The notes under the pieces: generated by a model | What the model was told of the DNA's origin: nothing | Seen by the model: only the letters and a program-made list of their open reading frames with translations | The model's database searches: none | Assembly (NCBI RefSeq): GCF_029867415.1 | Contig: NC_081182.1 | Location: 13,514,497-13,578,496, forward strand | Length of the DNA: 64,000 nt | Source of the DNA: Vicia villosa | Taxonomy: Eukaryota > Streptophyta > Magnoliopsida > Fabales > Fabaceae | Direction: 5' to 3' | Position numbers and translations under genes: made by a program | Shown: one piece after another, positions 1-11,047 of the stretch | Layout: every line of letters begins with the position of its first letter | Position numbering within the stretch: the stretch's first letter is position 1

Positions 1-208
1 GCTGGGAGCGCGCTTGGTATGTTTGGGTCTAGACGAGGAGGGACGCTCGCGGGGAACATCTTAGGCCGAACACTCGCTGTAGTACTTTAATTTCGTTGGT
101 TCTCTAAGGACCCGAGCATTGTTTTCTCCTTTTGGGCTTATGGATGATTTGGGCCTCCAAATCCAATTGGGTTGAGAGTAGACTGGGCCGAATCTTGGCC
201 CAGTCCAG

Positions 209-218
<10 letters not shown>
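1..218. other. Unassigned left edge
   Basis: This stretch is less AT-rich than what follows. It contains several GGGCC/GGCCC words (for example near 146-151 and 184-203) but no convincing reading frame. It could be the end of a transposable element cut by the window edge. I see no gene. Confidence 0.3.
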
Positions 219-295
<77 letters not shown>

Positions 296-320
296 ATATA
301 TATGTATGTGTGTGTGTGTG
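219..320. repeat. TA/TG microsatellite
   Basis: A (TA)n tract runs to about 286, followed by degenerate TATG and a short (TG)n tract. It directly abuts the left end of foldback element A. The Ile-Tyr-repeat reading frames here are artefacts of the dinucleotide. Confidence 0.95.
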
Positions 321-574
321 TGGAGTGTATTCGGTGAGAACTAATATCTTTCGTGAGAAACGATAACTATCAATATCAATGTCACATATAATTGACGTCT
401 AAGATAAAAAATTTATATAAAAAGAACAACGGAATTATTTTCTATTATACTTAATATTTTAAAATTTTATATAAAGAGATTCTTACCAAAAATATTTTTA
501 TTTTTTTATTAAATTATTATTAAAAATAATTTTTATAAACATACTATTAGCTAGTTTTATTTATTTATTTAAGG

Positions 575-2190
575 GCCATATATTGAAAGAAAAAGAGTAC
601 ACAAAAGTGGGGGGACTATACCAAAACCCAACTAACAAAATATAAAAAAAGGCCAACCAAGCCTATTTTTTACAAAGTCACCCCTTATGTCCAAAGGAAT
701 GTCATCAAAAATGGTTAGGGAAGAAGTTGCGAGGCCAAGAGACGCAAAAAAGTCAGCACAACTATTCCCCTCTCTATAAATATGGGTTAGTAAAAAGGAG
801 ATATGAGCAGTAATAACTAAACAAGAATTCTAAAGCTTACGAAGGTGCAACGGTGCAACAAGACAATAGAGGGGTTGGAATAAGCCTGAACAACCAAGGA
901 CGAATCCGTTTTCAACCACAACTTAGACCACCCCCTTTGCTCCGCAATAAAGATGACCCTAATGGCCCCACAAAGCTCAACATGAAACCAATAAGGCATA
1001 GAAAGATTCTCAGCAAAAGCCAACAAAAAATCCCCATAATTGTTTCTGAAAACTCCACCGCAAGCAGATGCGGGCCCATTGGAATCGAAAGCGCCATCAC
1101 AATTACCTTTAACCCAATCCAGAATGGGAGGCTTCCAGAGGACCTCCTTAGGGACCAAAACAGGAGGAGGACGAATGGACACTTTGAAAGCTTTGAGGAT
1201 GGAGAATTCTTGCATAGAAGAGAAAGATGTAAGGTTAGAATTATTACCTGATAGAGCAATCTGAGCCTGAATATTAGAAATGGAGACTCGAACGTTAGGA
1301 GCGATATTCTTATAAATACACAAGTTGCGGAACAGCCAAATGTTCCAAATCACAAAAACAGCGGCAGCTCGAAGGACAAGCAAGCAATGCTTAGAAAAAC
1401 CAGAGTTGCACAATTGCAAGATCTCCTCAAAAGTATTCGGTATCGCGGTAAATTTTGCAATCTTGAAAAACCAATTCCAAAGAGAAGATGCGAATCTACA
1501 AGAAGAGAAGAGATGCATAATAGATTCTGGAGCTTTCTTGCAAATGGGACACATAGAAGCCAAGGAAATCCTGTGAGCCAAAAATAAATCATCAGTTGGA
1601 ACTCTCCGTAAAATAAGCTTCCAAGCAAGGATAAATTTGGAAGGAGGAATGTCAGAACTCCAAATGCTTTTAGCCCACGAACGCTCACACGAAATAGGGG
1701 CTTTAATATTGAAAGCATCCTTGAGACAGAGCGGGCCCGAAGAGCAGCGAGGCCGGACCATAACATCATAATGAACCAAATCCTGGTTGCACAGAGCTGG
1801 CAAACGAAAGGAGAGAAACGGAAAGGAAATCGACCAAGATTCCGGCAAGCACCAGCAACCCCAAATCAAAAAATCAGAGACAGTAGAAAAAATAGACACC
1901 CCTTGGCCAAGGAGGAATTCCGGAGACGATTCCCAAATCAATGCGTACCACACCAATGGTCGGTCCAGAATTTAGTAAGATTTCCATTTCCCAAAATTCA
2001 GCGAACATTCCCATTAAGAAAGCTATACTCGGATTTGATGCCTGCCATAAAGAAGAAAAAATATGGTGCTTAATCAAACCAAAGTTCCTGATGACTCTCG
2101 CTTTCAAAATACATACCCACTCTTCTTTGGAATTCAGAAGATCTCAACACAACTTTAAGTTCGAGACAGCATTTAAAGCGGTGAGAGAAT
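575..2190 (-). pseudogene. 5'-truncated L1 LINE fragment (zinc-binding region plus RNase H)
   Basis: The minus-strand translation matches the C-terminal third of plant L1 ORF2. It has a zf-RVT-like segment (PPSKFILAWKLI, then CPICKKAPESIMHLFSSC near 1530-1590) and an RNase H domain (GNCDGAF, then LKTDSSLVVQA). The tail (REGNSCADFF at about 735-765) lies in another frame, so there is a frameshift near 817. A second frameshift near 1900-1960 separates the more upstream part (RNFGLIKHHIF). The C-terminus closely resembles the neighbouring L1 at 2388-7966 (DIPL-DIRGDFVKNRLG against AIPIGIRCDFVKNRLG), so the two are diverged members of one family. No endonuclease or reverse transcriptase remains. 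I found no target-site duplication. Confidence 0.8.
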
Positions 2191-2366
2191 GAAGATTATG
2201 AGTACAAAATATAATTCAAATATATTCAATATTTTTATTTAAAATTAAAATTTTCTATATAAGCTTTAAATAATTTTCAATACTAAAAGAAGAATTATAA
2301 AATAAAAAATTACAAAGTTAGTATTAATTTTTTTTTAAAAGGCCAGAGTTATATTAATTTTAAATT

Positions 2367-2387
2367 TGTTAGAAGAATAAATTATTT
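2367..2387. repeat. Target-site duplication of the L1 (3' side)
   Basis: These 21 bases are repeated exactly at 7967-7987, at the other end of the L1. They begin TGTTAGAAGAAT. A short T run follows at 2388-2392, which is the A tail on the element's strand. Confidence 0.9.
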
Positions 2388-2464
2388 TTTTTAAATAAGG
2401 GCTATTTGAATAAATGAAAAGGTGATACACACAAAAAGGAGAGGGGGGGCCAAACCAAACCCGC

Positions 2465-5400
2465 TCAAGAGTTAACAAATCTGAAAAAACACATCCCCAA
2501 TCTATTCTTTACAAAATCACATCTAATGCCTATGGGGATGGCATCAAAAAGAGTTAGCGAAAGCGAATTGCGGCCTAAATTAGCAAAAAAATCCGCACAA
2601 GAGTTCCCTTCCCTGTAGATATGAGTAATAAAAAAAGACATATTAGCAATTATATTTTTACATCTAAACCACCTATCCCGAAATTGCCAAGGAATTAAGA
2701 CCTCCTTTGAAAAAGCTTGGACGACAATTAAGGAGTCACATTCAATCCAAAGCTTCAACCATGCTCTGTCTCTAGCTATTTCAATGGCTCTGAAAACAGC
2801 AGAGAATTCCGCATCTAAGGAATTCAGCTCCGCTACCGGCTCAGCAAAGGCAAGAACAAAATTACCAAGAGAATCGCGAAAGATACCACCACAGCCACTA
2901 GCAGAGTTGGCAAGAGAGCCGTCACAATTACACTTAATCCAAGACTGAATCGGAGGATGCCAGAGAAACTCAATAACCCGAGGGGCCCGAGGAAAGTTCA
3001 CGGAAATCTTGAAAGATTTAAGCAAGCAGAAGTCAGACATAGATGAAGAGGCACGCAAGACCGAACAATTCCCTGCCAATCTAATTTGGGCCAGAATACC
3101 CGAGACTGTCGAATGAAAAGAAGGAGTGATATTCCGATATCTAGCTCCATTACGGGCCAGCCAAATGAAGGATAAAACAGAAACAATGGCAGCCGAAATA
3201 ACAAGCATACCTTGCGGAGATGTACTACTGCGGCAAAGGTTCCAAACAGAATCCATGGAATGAATGTTGATAGGACAATTAATCATACAGCAGAGCCATT
3301 TCCAAATTCTAACCGCAAAGCGACAGTGAAAGAAGATATGAGAGGTAGATTCACTCTGTAGATTACAGAGGCTGCACCGCGAGCAGAGGCTAAAGCCGCG
3401 AGATTGGAAGGCTTCATCTGTAGGAATCTTGCCGTGAATGAGACGCCAGACAAGAAAGGACTTCGATGGAGCAATATCATTATGCCAAACGATAGCAGGC
3501 CAGGGAAGCTTAATCGAAGGGGACGCTTTAAATTTGTAAGCATCTTTCAATGAAAGTGTACCATCGCAAGAGGAGGGCCAAACCAGAAAATCCGGAAGAG
3601 AAACATGGGGGAGAACATGTGAAATATGCTGCGGAATAAATGGGAAAAGATTGTACCAGAGAATTGGAATGTTCCAGCTCCCGTTGTTCAGAAGATCGCA
3701 AATACGAATGTGAGGGTCAATTCCATTCAAGACGAGAACATGGAGCTGAGTTTTCTCAATAAGGGGCGGTCCGCACCAAGCATCAGTCCAGAATTTAATG
3801 CGAGAACCGTTTCCAATCGACCAAGCGGTGTTAGAATAAAGGCATTGAATTTCAGGCTTAATACTGCTCCATACAGTAGAGAAAATATGATGACGAATAT
3901 AACCGAAATTCCTGAGCACTCTAGCACGAAGCAAACAAGCCCAGTTTTCCTCACTATTGATAAGATCCCAGCCGAGTTTTAAATTGGAAGCATTATTGAG
4001 GGTAATCAAGGAGCGTAAGCCAAGTCCGCCGTGAGATTTAGGTTGACAAACTTTGTTCCAAGCCACTGTAACCAGCTTTTTAGAAGTGGTAGAGCCACTC
4101 CAAATAAAGTTTCGGGAAGCTTGTTCAATGTCTTTGAGGAGAGAAACAGGCTAGGAATAAATGGAGATCGAATGATAAATCATGCTGTGAATAATCGAAC
4201 CAACCAAAGTAATTCTACCTGCATAAGAGAGAAGGGATCCCTTCCAGGCAGCCATCTTGGATATCATACTGTCAGCTAAGTCTTGAAAATGGGCACGTTT
4301 GACCCTCCCTTTAAAGATAGGGACACCGAGATAACGAAAAGGCAAGGAACCTTTGCTGAAACCAGTGAGGCTAGAGAGATGTGTGGCTCTGTTGTTGTCC
4401 ATAGCTCCACAATAAATAAAAGATTTGGCGGTGTTGACGTACTGACCCGAGGCTACCGAGTAATTATGAAATAAATGCTGGAGGGCAGTGATGTTGGAGC
4501 TCTTTCCTTTGCAGCAAATAAGGATGTCATCCGCGTACAGAATGTGAGAAGGAATGCACAAATTTTTGGTAGCTTTCATAGGAAGAAGCTTTCCCGTAGA
4601 AACCAAAGAAGAAATATGTCGACTTAAAACGTCTTCCGCCAAACAAAAAAGAAGAGGGGAGAGAGGATCACCCTGTCGGACTCCCCTCTTGCAGGGAAAG
4701 TAACCATGAATGGAACCATTGAAAGCCACCGACATGTAGGCAGAATCCAAAATAGTGGAAATCCAATGACAGAATGTGTTGTTAAAACCATACCTCTTAA
4801 GCACTTTGAGAAGGAAGCTCCAATTGATGGTATCAAAAGCTTTTGTGATATCTACTTTAAGAACAACATTACCACCAACAGTTTTTTTATCCAAGAGGTT
4901 AGCAATTTCCGAAGCCAGACATAGACAGTCTTTGATGTTTCTCCCTTTTATAAATCCCTTCTAATTCGATGACACCAAAAAAGGCATGATGCAAGAGAGC
5001 CTACCCGCAATGATTTTGGAAATTATCTTGAACTTAAAGTTGGCAAGGGCAATTGGTCTGAAATTCTCCATAGAATCAGCATCTTTAGATTTGGGAATCA
5101 AGATAATCAGATTGGCATTGTAGTTCTGCGGAATCCAACCTTCTTTGAAAAACTGCCAAACTGCATTACACACGTCATTACTAATAATATTCCAGTATGT
5201 ATGAAAGAATACACCACCAAATCCGTCGGGGCCAGGAGCACTGTCTTTGCGAAGACCAAACACCGCAGCTTTGATTTCGTCCACCGAAGGAATAGCCGTG
5301 AGAGTAGCATTCATAGTCTCCGAGACCAGCGAGGGAATAATGTCTGTGATAGCGTTATCTTGGACTGTACCTGCAAAACCGAAGATGTTAGTGAAATAAC

Positions 5401-6595
5401 TGACTGCGTGAGCAGCCATGTCCTCAGGGTCCAGAATCAAAAGGTCCCCATTCCGCAGGCTAGATATCGTGTTTTTGGAACGTTTGATTTTGGAAATTCT
5501 ATGAAAATAAGCAGTATTCCGATCACCCTGTTTATGCCATCTCACTCTCGCCTTCTCCATCCAATAAAGCTCCTCCTTGACTAAAGCGTCTTCAAGATCA
5601 ATTTGAGCTTTAACCTCCTGAGCTTTTAAGGAATCAGTCATGCCAATCAGGTGAATTTGCTCCTGTATGTGATTTAAAAGAGTAGTAGAGGTCTGAACCA
5701 GCTTGTGAATGTCTCCAAAAACCTCTTTATTCCAGATTTTGAGCTTGCCTTTGAGAAGCTTGAGTTTGTGGGACAGGATAAACATGGGGCAGCCAAACAC
5801 AGGTTGAGACCAACAGTCTGCCACAAGAGCCTTGCAAGTATCATGGGAGGTCCACATATTAAGAAACCTGAAATTAGATTTGAAACAAATATGGGAGAAA
5901 GAGGCTTCCAAACAGATGGGGAAGTGATCCGATCTGATTTTCGGCAGGGTGAAAGCATGAGAAGAGAAGCATCTAGTGATCCAAGCTTGATTGCATAGCA
6001 CTCTATCCAGGCGTCTCTCAACAAGGTGAATGCCATTTCTACCATTCAACCAAGTGAAGAAAGGACCTTTGGTGGGTAAATCAGAGAGACAATGAAGATT
6101 AAACCAGTCGCGAAAATCAGAAATAGAGGATCTCGAGGGAGAGATCCTACCACGATGCTCGTGAGCTCCAAGAATGGCGTTAAAGTCACCTAAAAAGCAC
6201 CAAGGAGCGGGATGGTTAACCAGCAGAGAAGAGAGATCAGCCCAAAGGAGTTTGCGGTTGATAGCATTAGTGGAAGCATAAACAGAGGCGATAAAAACAC
6301 AAGAATTGTCAATGACTAAACTGAAAGCGACAAATTGGTCAGAACAATGAATTATCTGAGGGGATAGGTCTTTAGAACAAATACACCAAAGGTTAGGGAG
6401 ATTAAGGGGTCTGTGGTTAGTAGCAAAAACATGAAGGTTGAGAGAACTGAGAAAGTTTGGAGGAAAAAGCTGAAGGTCCATCCAGGGCTCAGCAAGAAAA
6501 CAAAAATCTGGTTTGTGTTTAAGGAGAAAATTTTTTAGAACCAATCTTGTGGGGGAATTGGAGAGACCCCGTGCATTCCAAAAAATGCACTTCAT
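2465..6595 (-). pseudogene. L1 ORF2: endonuclease, reverse transcriptase, RNase H, interrupted by two TAG stops
   Basis: One single reading frame runs 6595 to 2465 (1377 codons including the final stop) and is broken only by TAG at 4961-4963 and TAG at 4151-4153. I found no frameshift. Domains in order: an EEP endonuclease from the start (MKCIFWNARGL, then FLGDFNAIL, then SDHFPI); reverse transcriptase (SAPGPDGFGG, FRPIALANF, KVDITKAFDTINW, RQGDPLSPLLF, and the catalytic YADD at about 4520-4535); a zf-RVT region (CSLCNLQSESTSHIFFHC); and a C-terminal RNase H (CNCDGSLA, then IECDSLIVVQAF). The first stop lies in a motif that is usually N-Q-x-G-F-I-x-G-R, so a CAG-to-TAG change is likely. The element is immobile on its own but very well preserved. 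Confidence 0.9.
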
Positions 6596-7966
6596 CAGAA
6601 AGGCTTAGAGGTACCAGATTGGGATCTGGTGTGGTAACTGGCTTTAGACTTGGCTTTTTGGCGAATTTTCTTTTTTTGGGATTTAGAGGTGACAAGGTGG
6701 AATTTAAGCTGCTCAGGATCAAAGTCGTCATCATCATTATCAGAGATTGCTTCATCTAATCTTTCAGACAAATTGGCCCACGAGGCTTCAAGAAATTTAG
6801 CGTTTGGATCTGCAGGATAGAGTTGTGTGGCATCAACAAATTCAGATTCATCAGAACTCTGATTGCCTGAAGACTGAATGCTATTAGCCACCAATTGAAG
6901 ATTCGCCTGGTTGGCAAGTAATGGAACTAGAACGGGATCAAGAGGCACAGGAATGGGGTCAGGGGGTTGAATCGGAATCAAGGGGCAGACAATAGGATCG
7001 AGAATGGGTCCAGGATCATTATTGTTGTGACTTGAAACATTGGTAGAATGACCAGCCGATTGAGCATTATGGTTAGGAGTTTCCACCTCCACCAAAGGTT
7101 TGGATTTGGATACTTCTTGGTAAAGTTGTTTTGGTTTTTCCTTTGTCTGCATAGGAACAGAATTTTTATCCACCATCAGGTTTTTAGCATCATGTTTATG
7201 AGTAGCAGCTTTCTTTCTTTTACAATCCTCCAAAGAATGTCCAATGAATTTGCAGAAGTTGCAGTAGATTGGCAACTTCTCGTATTCAATATCAACAAAA
7301 AATGCAAATCCCACTCTTTCTACCAAGATTTTGTAGGATAACTCTTTAGCCAGATCTATGTCAACAAGAACTCTGACATAGTGTCCAAAGGCCCTTTCAA
7401 AAGAAGTTTTGTTGGAGGTGGAATCTATACAAATGGGTGTACCAATACTGTTAGCAATCGCAAAGACTATTCGAGGACGCCAATATTCTTGAGCAAGGCC
7501 ATGTATACGAATCCAGACCTGAGTCGAAGACTGATTAGCCGCCGAAGGGATGAAATCCCTGGACCAAGGGAAAAGCTTGAGCATTCCAGGATTAATGTTC
7601 CACGAGTTTGTTGACCTCACCCATCTGACGTCTTCAAGGGAGGAGAAGGAGAATTCAAAGAATCCCTTTCCAAGAGAAGTAACTCCCCATTTAGAGATGG
7701 GGCTCCAAAGTTCTAAGAGTTTAGATTTTAAGGCTACGACAGTAAGAGGGCTTGATCCTTTAGGCCAAATAATTCTACCATGAAGGTTGTGCTTGCAGGA
7801 GGCTAAACCTAGTTGGTACTCCTCTTCAGGAATTGTGATTGAGAGTCTATCTCCCTTAACACAGGGTGTTGGGAGCTGACTAAGAGGAATGTTGCATACA
7901 TTGAGAACTGCATCCGCGAAGGATTTGGGAGTTTTGTTTGGTTGTGAGTTGCCATGACCAGAGGAA
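6595..7966 (-). pseudogene. L1 ORF1 (DUF4283/zinc-knuckle RNA-binding protein), 5' part missing
   Basis: The frame is open from the truncation point (7966) to TGA at 6595-6597. The first in-frame ATG of the long open stretch is at 7620, but homologous coding continues upstream to about 7955 (NKTPKSFADAVLN), with an in-frame stop in the TSD-adjacent bases. The N-terminal part is DUF4283-like (KGFFEFSFSSLEDVRWV, then WSRDFIP). A CCHC zinc knuckle follows at about 7220-7265 (CNFCKFIGHSLEDC). The C-terminal third is low-complexity, with Pro-rich and then acidic stretches (DNDDDDFD) and a basic tail. In plant L1s this protein binds the element RNA. The missing N-terminus makes this copy non-functional. 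Confidence 0.85.
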
Positions 7967-7987
7967 TGTTAGAAGAATAAATTATTT
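7967..7987. repeat. Target-site duplication of the L1 (5' side)
   Basis: Exact copy of 2367-2387. It marks the 5' truncation junction of the L1. Confidence 0.9.
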
Positions 7988-8300
7988 ACTACTCTTCCTA
8001 GCGAAAACATTTTTTCAAAAAGATTATATCATTTGATTTTATTTGAAAATTTAAACTCTGAAATAAATTTAATTAAAAAGACAATTTTATCGTTGTACTT
8101 TGAATTTTATGTATAGAAGTATATATTTCCACAATTAATTTTGTTAATCCATTTGTCAGCAAACAAGCGTTGAGCCTAGTTTATTTAATTTTAATTTCAA
8201 ATAAAAGTAATAAATAATTCATTTAAATTATTTTATATTCATATCTTAACTAAATATTAAATGTGTTAATAACAAATATTTTGACTATTTTTTTAATGAT
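7988..8300. other. AT-rich interior of foldback element A
   Basis: AT-rich DNA between the L1 insertion and the right arm of element A. I see no coding signal. Confidence 0.4.
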
Positions 8301-8582
8301 TTAATAATCAAATAAAAATATTTTTGGTAAGAATCTCTTTATATAGAATTTTAAAATATTAAGTGTAATAGAAAATAATTCAATATGTTATTTTTTACAT
8401 GAAAATTTTAAATCTTAGACGTCAATTATATCTTACGATTGATATTGATAATTGTTATTTCTAACAAAATATATCATTTCTTATCGGATAAGTTCCCCAT
8501 ATATGACATTTATATCAATTTATTGAACATATATAGATATTTATTTGTCGAGAAACGTTCTTCTTCGAATTATAATAATTGG

Positions 8583-8584
<2 letters not shown>

Positions 8585-8673
<89 letters not shown>
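8585..8673. repeat. (AT)n microsatellite
   Basis: About 89 bp of uninterrupted AT dinucleotide ending exactly where foldback element B begins (GGGAGCG at 8674). Confidence 0.97.
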
Positions 8674-10198
<1,525 letters not shown>

Positions 10199-10499
10199 GA
10201 TGAAATTGAAATATTTTTTATTGTATAAATGATGAATTCGAAAATGTATCTCCAAATTAATTTTTTTTTCAAAATATTATGCACCAACATAGTATGCTAT
10301 CTTTAGATTTGGTTAAATTTTGCTAATTCTCATTCAACCTATCAAGTATAAGATCTTTATAACTCCTCACAATAGAGTTTCATGTCTTCTTTAATATATT
10401 TGAACATGTGGACTCTTATTTTAGTCAGTTATTATGACAGAAAAAAATACAATATATGACTTGATTGATTGTTCAAACAACTATATACATTAATTAATT

Positions 10500-10672
10500 G
10501 GTTAAATAAGTTTTTGGTCCTTATAAATATTGCAGTTTTATTTTTATTCTTTTCTGGGTTTTGGTCCATTCCTACCTTTATTTTTAGTCCGTTGCCTAAA
10601 GGTAGGAAGGGACTAAAAATAAAAACTGCAATATTTATAGGGACCAAAAACAAAAACTTATTTAATCCTTAA
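10500..10672. mobile_element. Short foldback MITE
   Basis: The left arm (TTAAATAAGTTTTTGGTCC at about 10503-10521, then TATAAATATTGCAG and CATTCCTACCTTTA) returns as its reverse complement in the right arm, ending GGGACCAAAAACAAAAACTT then ATTTAATCC. The loop is very short (near 10590-10600). The element is about 170 bp and non-coding. Reading frames on both strands look alike only because the sequence is palindromic. Confidence 0.75.
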
Positions 10673-10919
10673 TTAATTGGCTTCAATTTGACCCAATAAA
10701 ATATGATATAGAAACTATTATTTTACTGTCTTTCTCATGATTTAACAGAGATAAAATTAAGGAAATTTCTAATATTCAATAATACAAGTAGAATTACAAT
10801 ATAGAGGATAACACACATACTAATACTAGGATAATTATGTTAAACTACTTACTTAAAGGTGTAACAAACAACTGCCTAAGTTTGAAATACTAGACTAATG
10901 TGACTTCATCTCAATCTTT
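10673..10919. other. Intergenic, AT-rich
   Basis: No gene, repeat array or RNA signal that I can support. Confidence 0.4.
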
Positions 10920-11047
10920 AAATTGAGGTTTATTTTAAAACACAATTATCTAGTTCTTAGAAACAAGACCTTACTTAGTGCACAAACAAGGCCTTACAGG
11001 ACACATATATCGACTAACAAAGATATGAACTAGTAGTTTCCTTATGT
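10920..11047 (-). other. Probable 3' UTR / 3' flank of burpitide copy 1
   Basis: The sequence just 3' of the copy 1 stop (words such as AAGTAAGGTCTTGTTT and TTAGTCGATATATG on the minus strand) is recognisably homologous to the DNA immediately 3' of the BURP-less arrays at about 18090-18182 and 63700-63790. This homology locates where the BURP domain has gone missing in those copies. I see no obvious canonical polyadenylation hexamer next to the stop. Confidence 0.6.

Larger units (their letters stand above)
2388..7966 (-). mobile_element. L1-type LINE, 5'-truncated, with perfect TSD
   Basis: This non-LTR retrotransposon lies on the minus strand between perfect 21-bp direct repeats (2367-2387 and 7967-7987). 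The 5' end (7966) falls inside ORF1, which is the usual 5' truncation from incomplete target-primed reverse transcription. ORF1 (RNA-binding) and ORF2 (endonuclease/reverse transcriptase/RNase H) are both recognisable and overlap by one base (TGATG at 6593-6597). The TSD is still perfect, so the insertion is moderately young. It sits inside foldback element A. Confidence 0.92.
321..8497. mobile_element. Foldback (long-TIR) element A, split by LINE insertions
   Basis: The left end at about 321-520 (GGTGAGAAC, then ATCAATATCAA at about 369-379) reappears as the reverse complement at about 8300-8497. Outward from the middle, both arms carry the same order of words (TCTTACCAAAAATATTTTTAT, the run around TTGACGTCTAAG, TATCAATATCAA, ending in GGTGAGAAC-like or CCGATAAGA-like sequence). 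The termini match those of element C (27329-28909), so they belong to one family. Two L1 sequences (575-2190 and 2388-7966) now occupy the middle. No transposase is visible, so this was probably a non-autonomous element. The right terminus is diverged and its exact base is uncertain. Confidence 0.6.

Noticed and set aside
853..1264. Plus-strand frames over the L1 fragments (853-1264, 3626-4279, 5201-5584 and others)
   Set aside because: Antisense shadows of LINE ORF2. The minus-strand translations contain the conserved domains.
556..2210. A target-site duplication for the older L1 fragment
   Set aside because: AT-rich words on either side (TTTTATTTATTTA and ATTTTTATTTAAAA) look alike but do not align as a direct repeat at the junctions.
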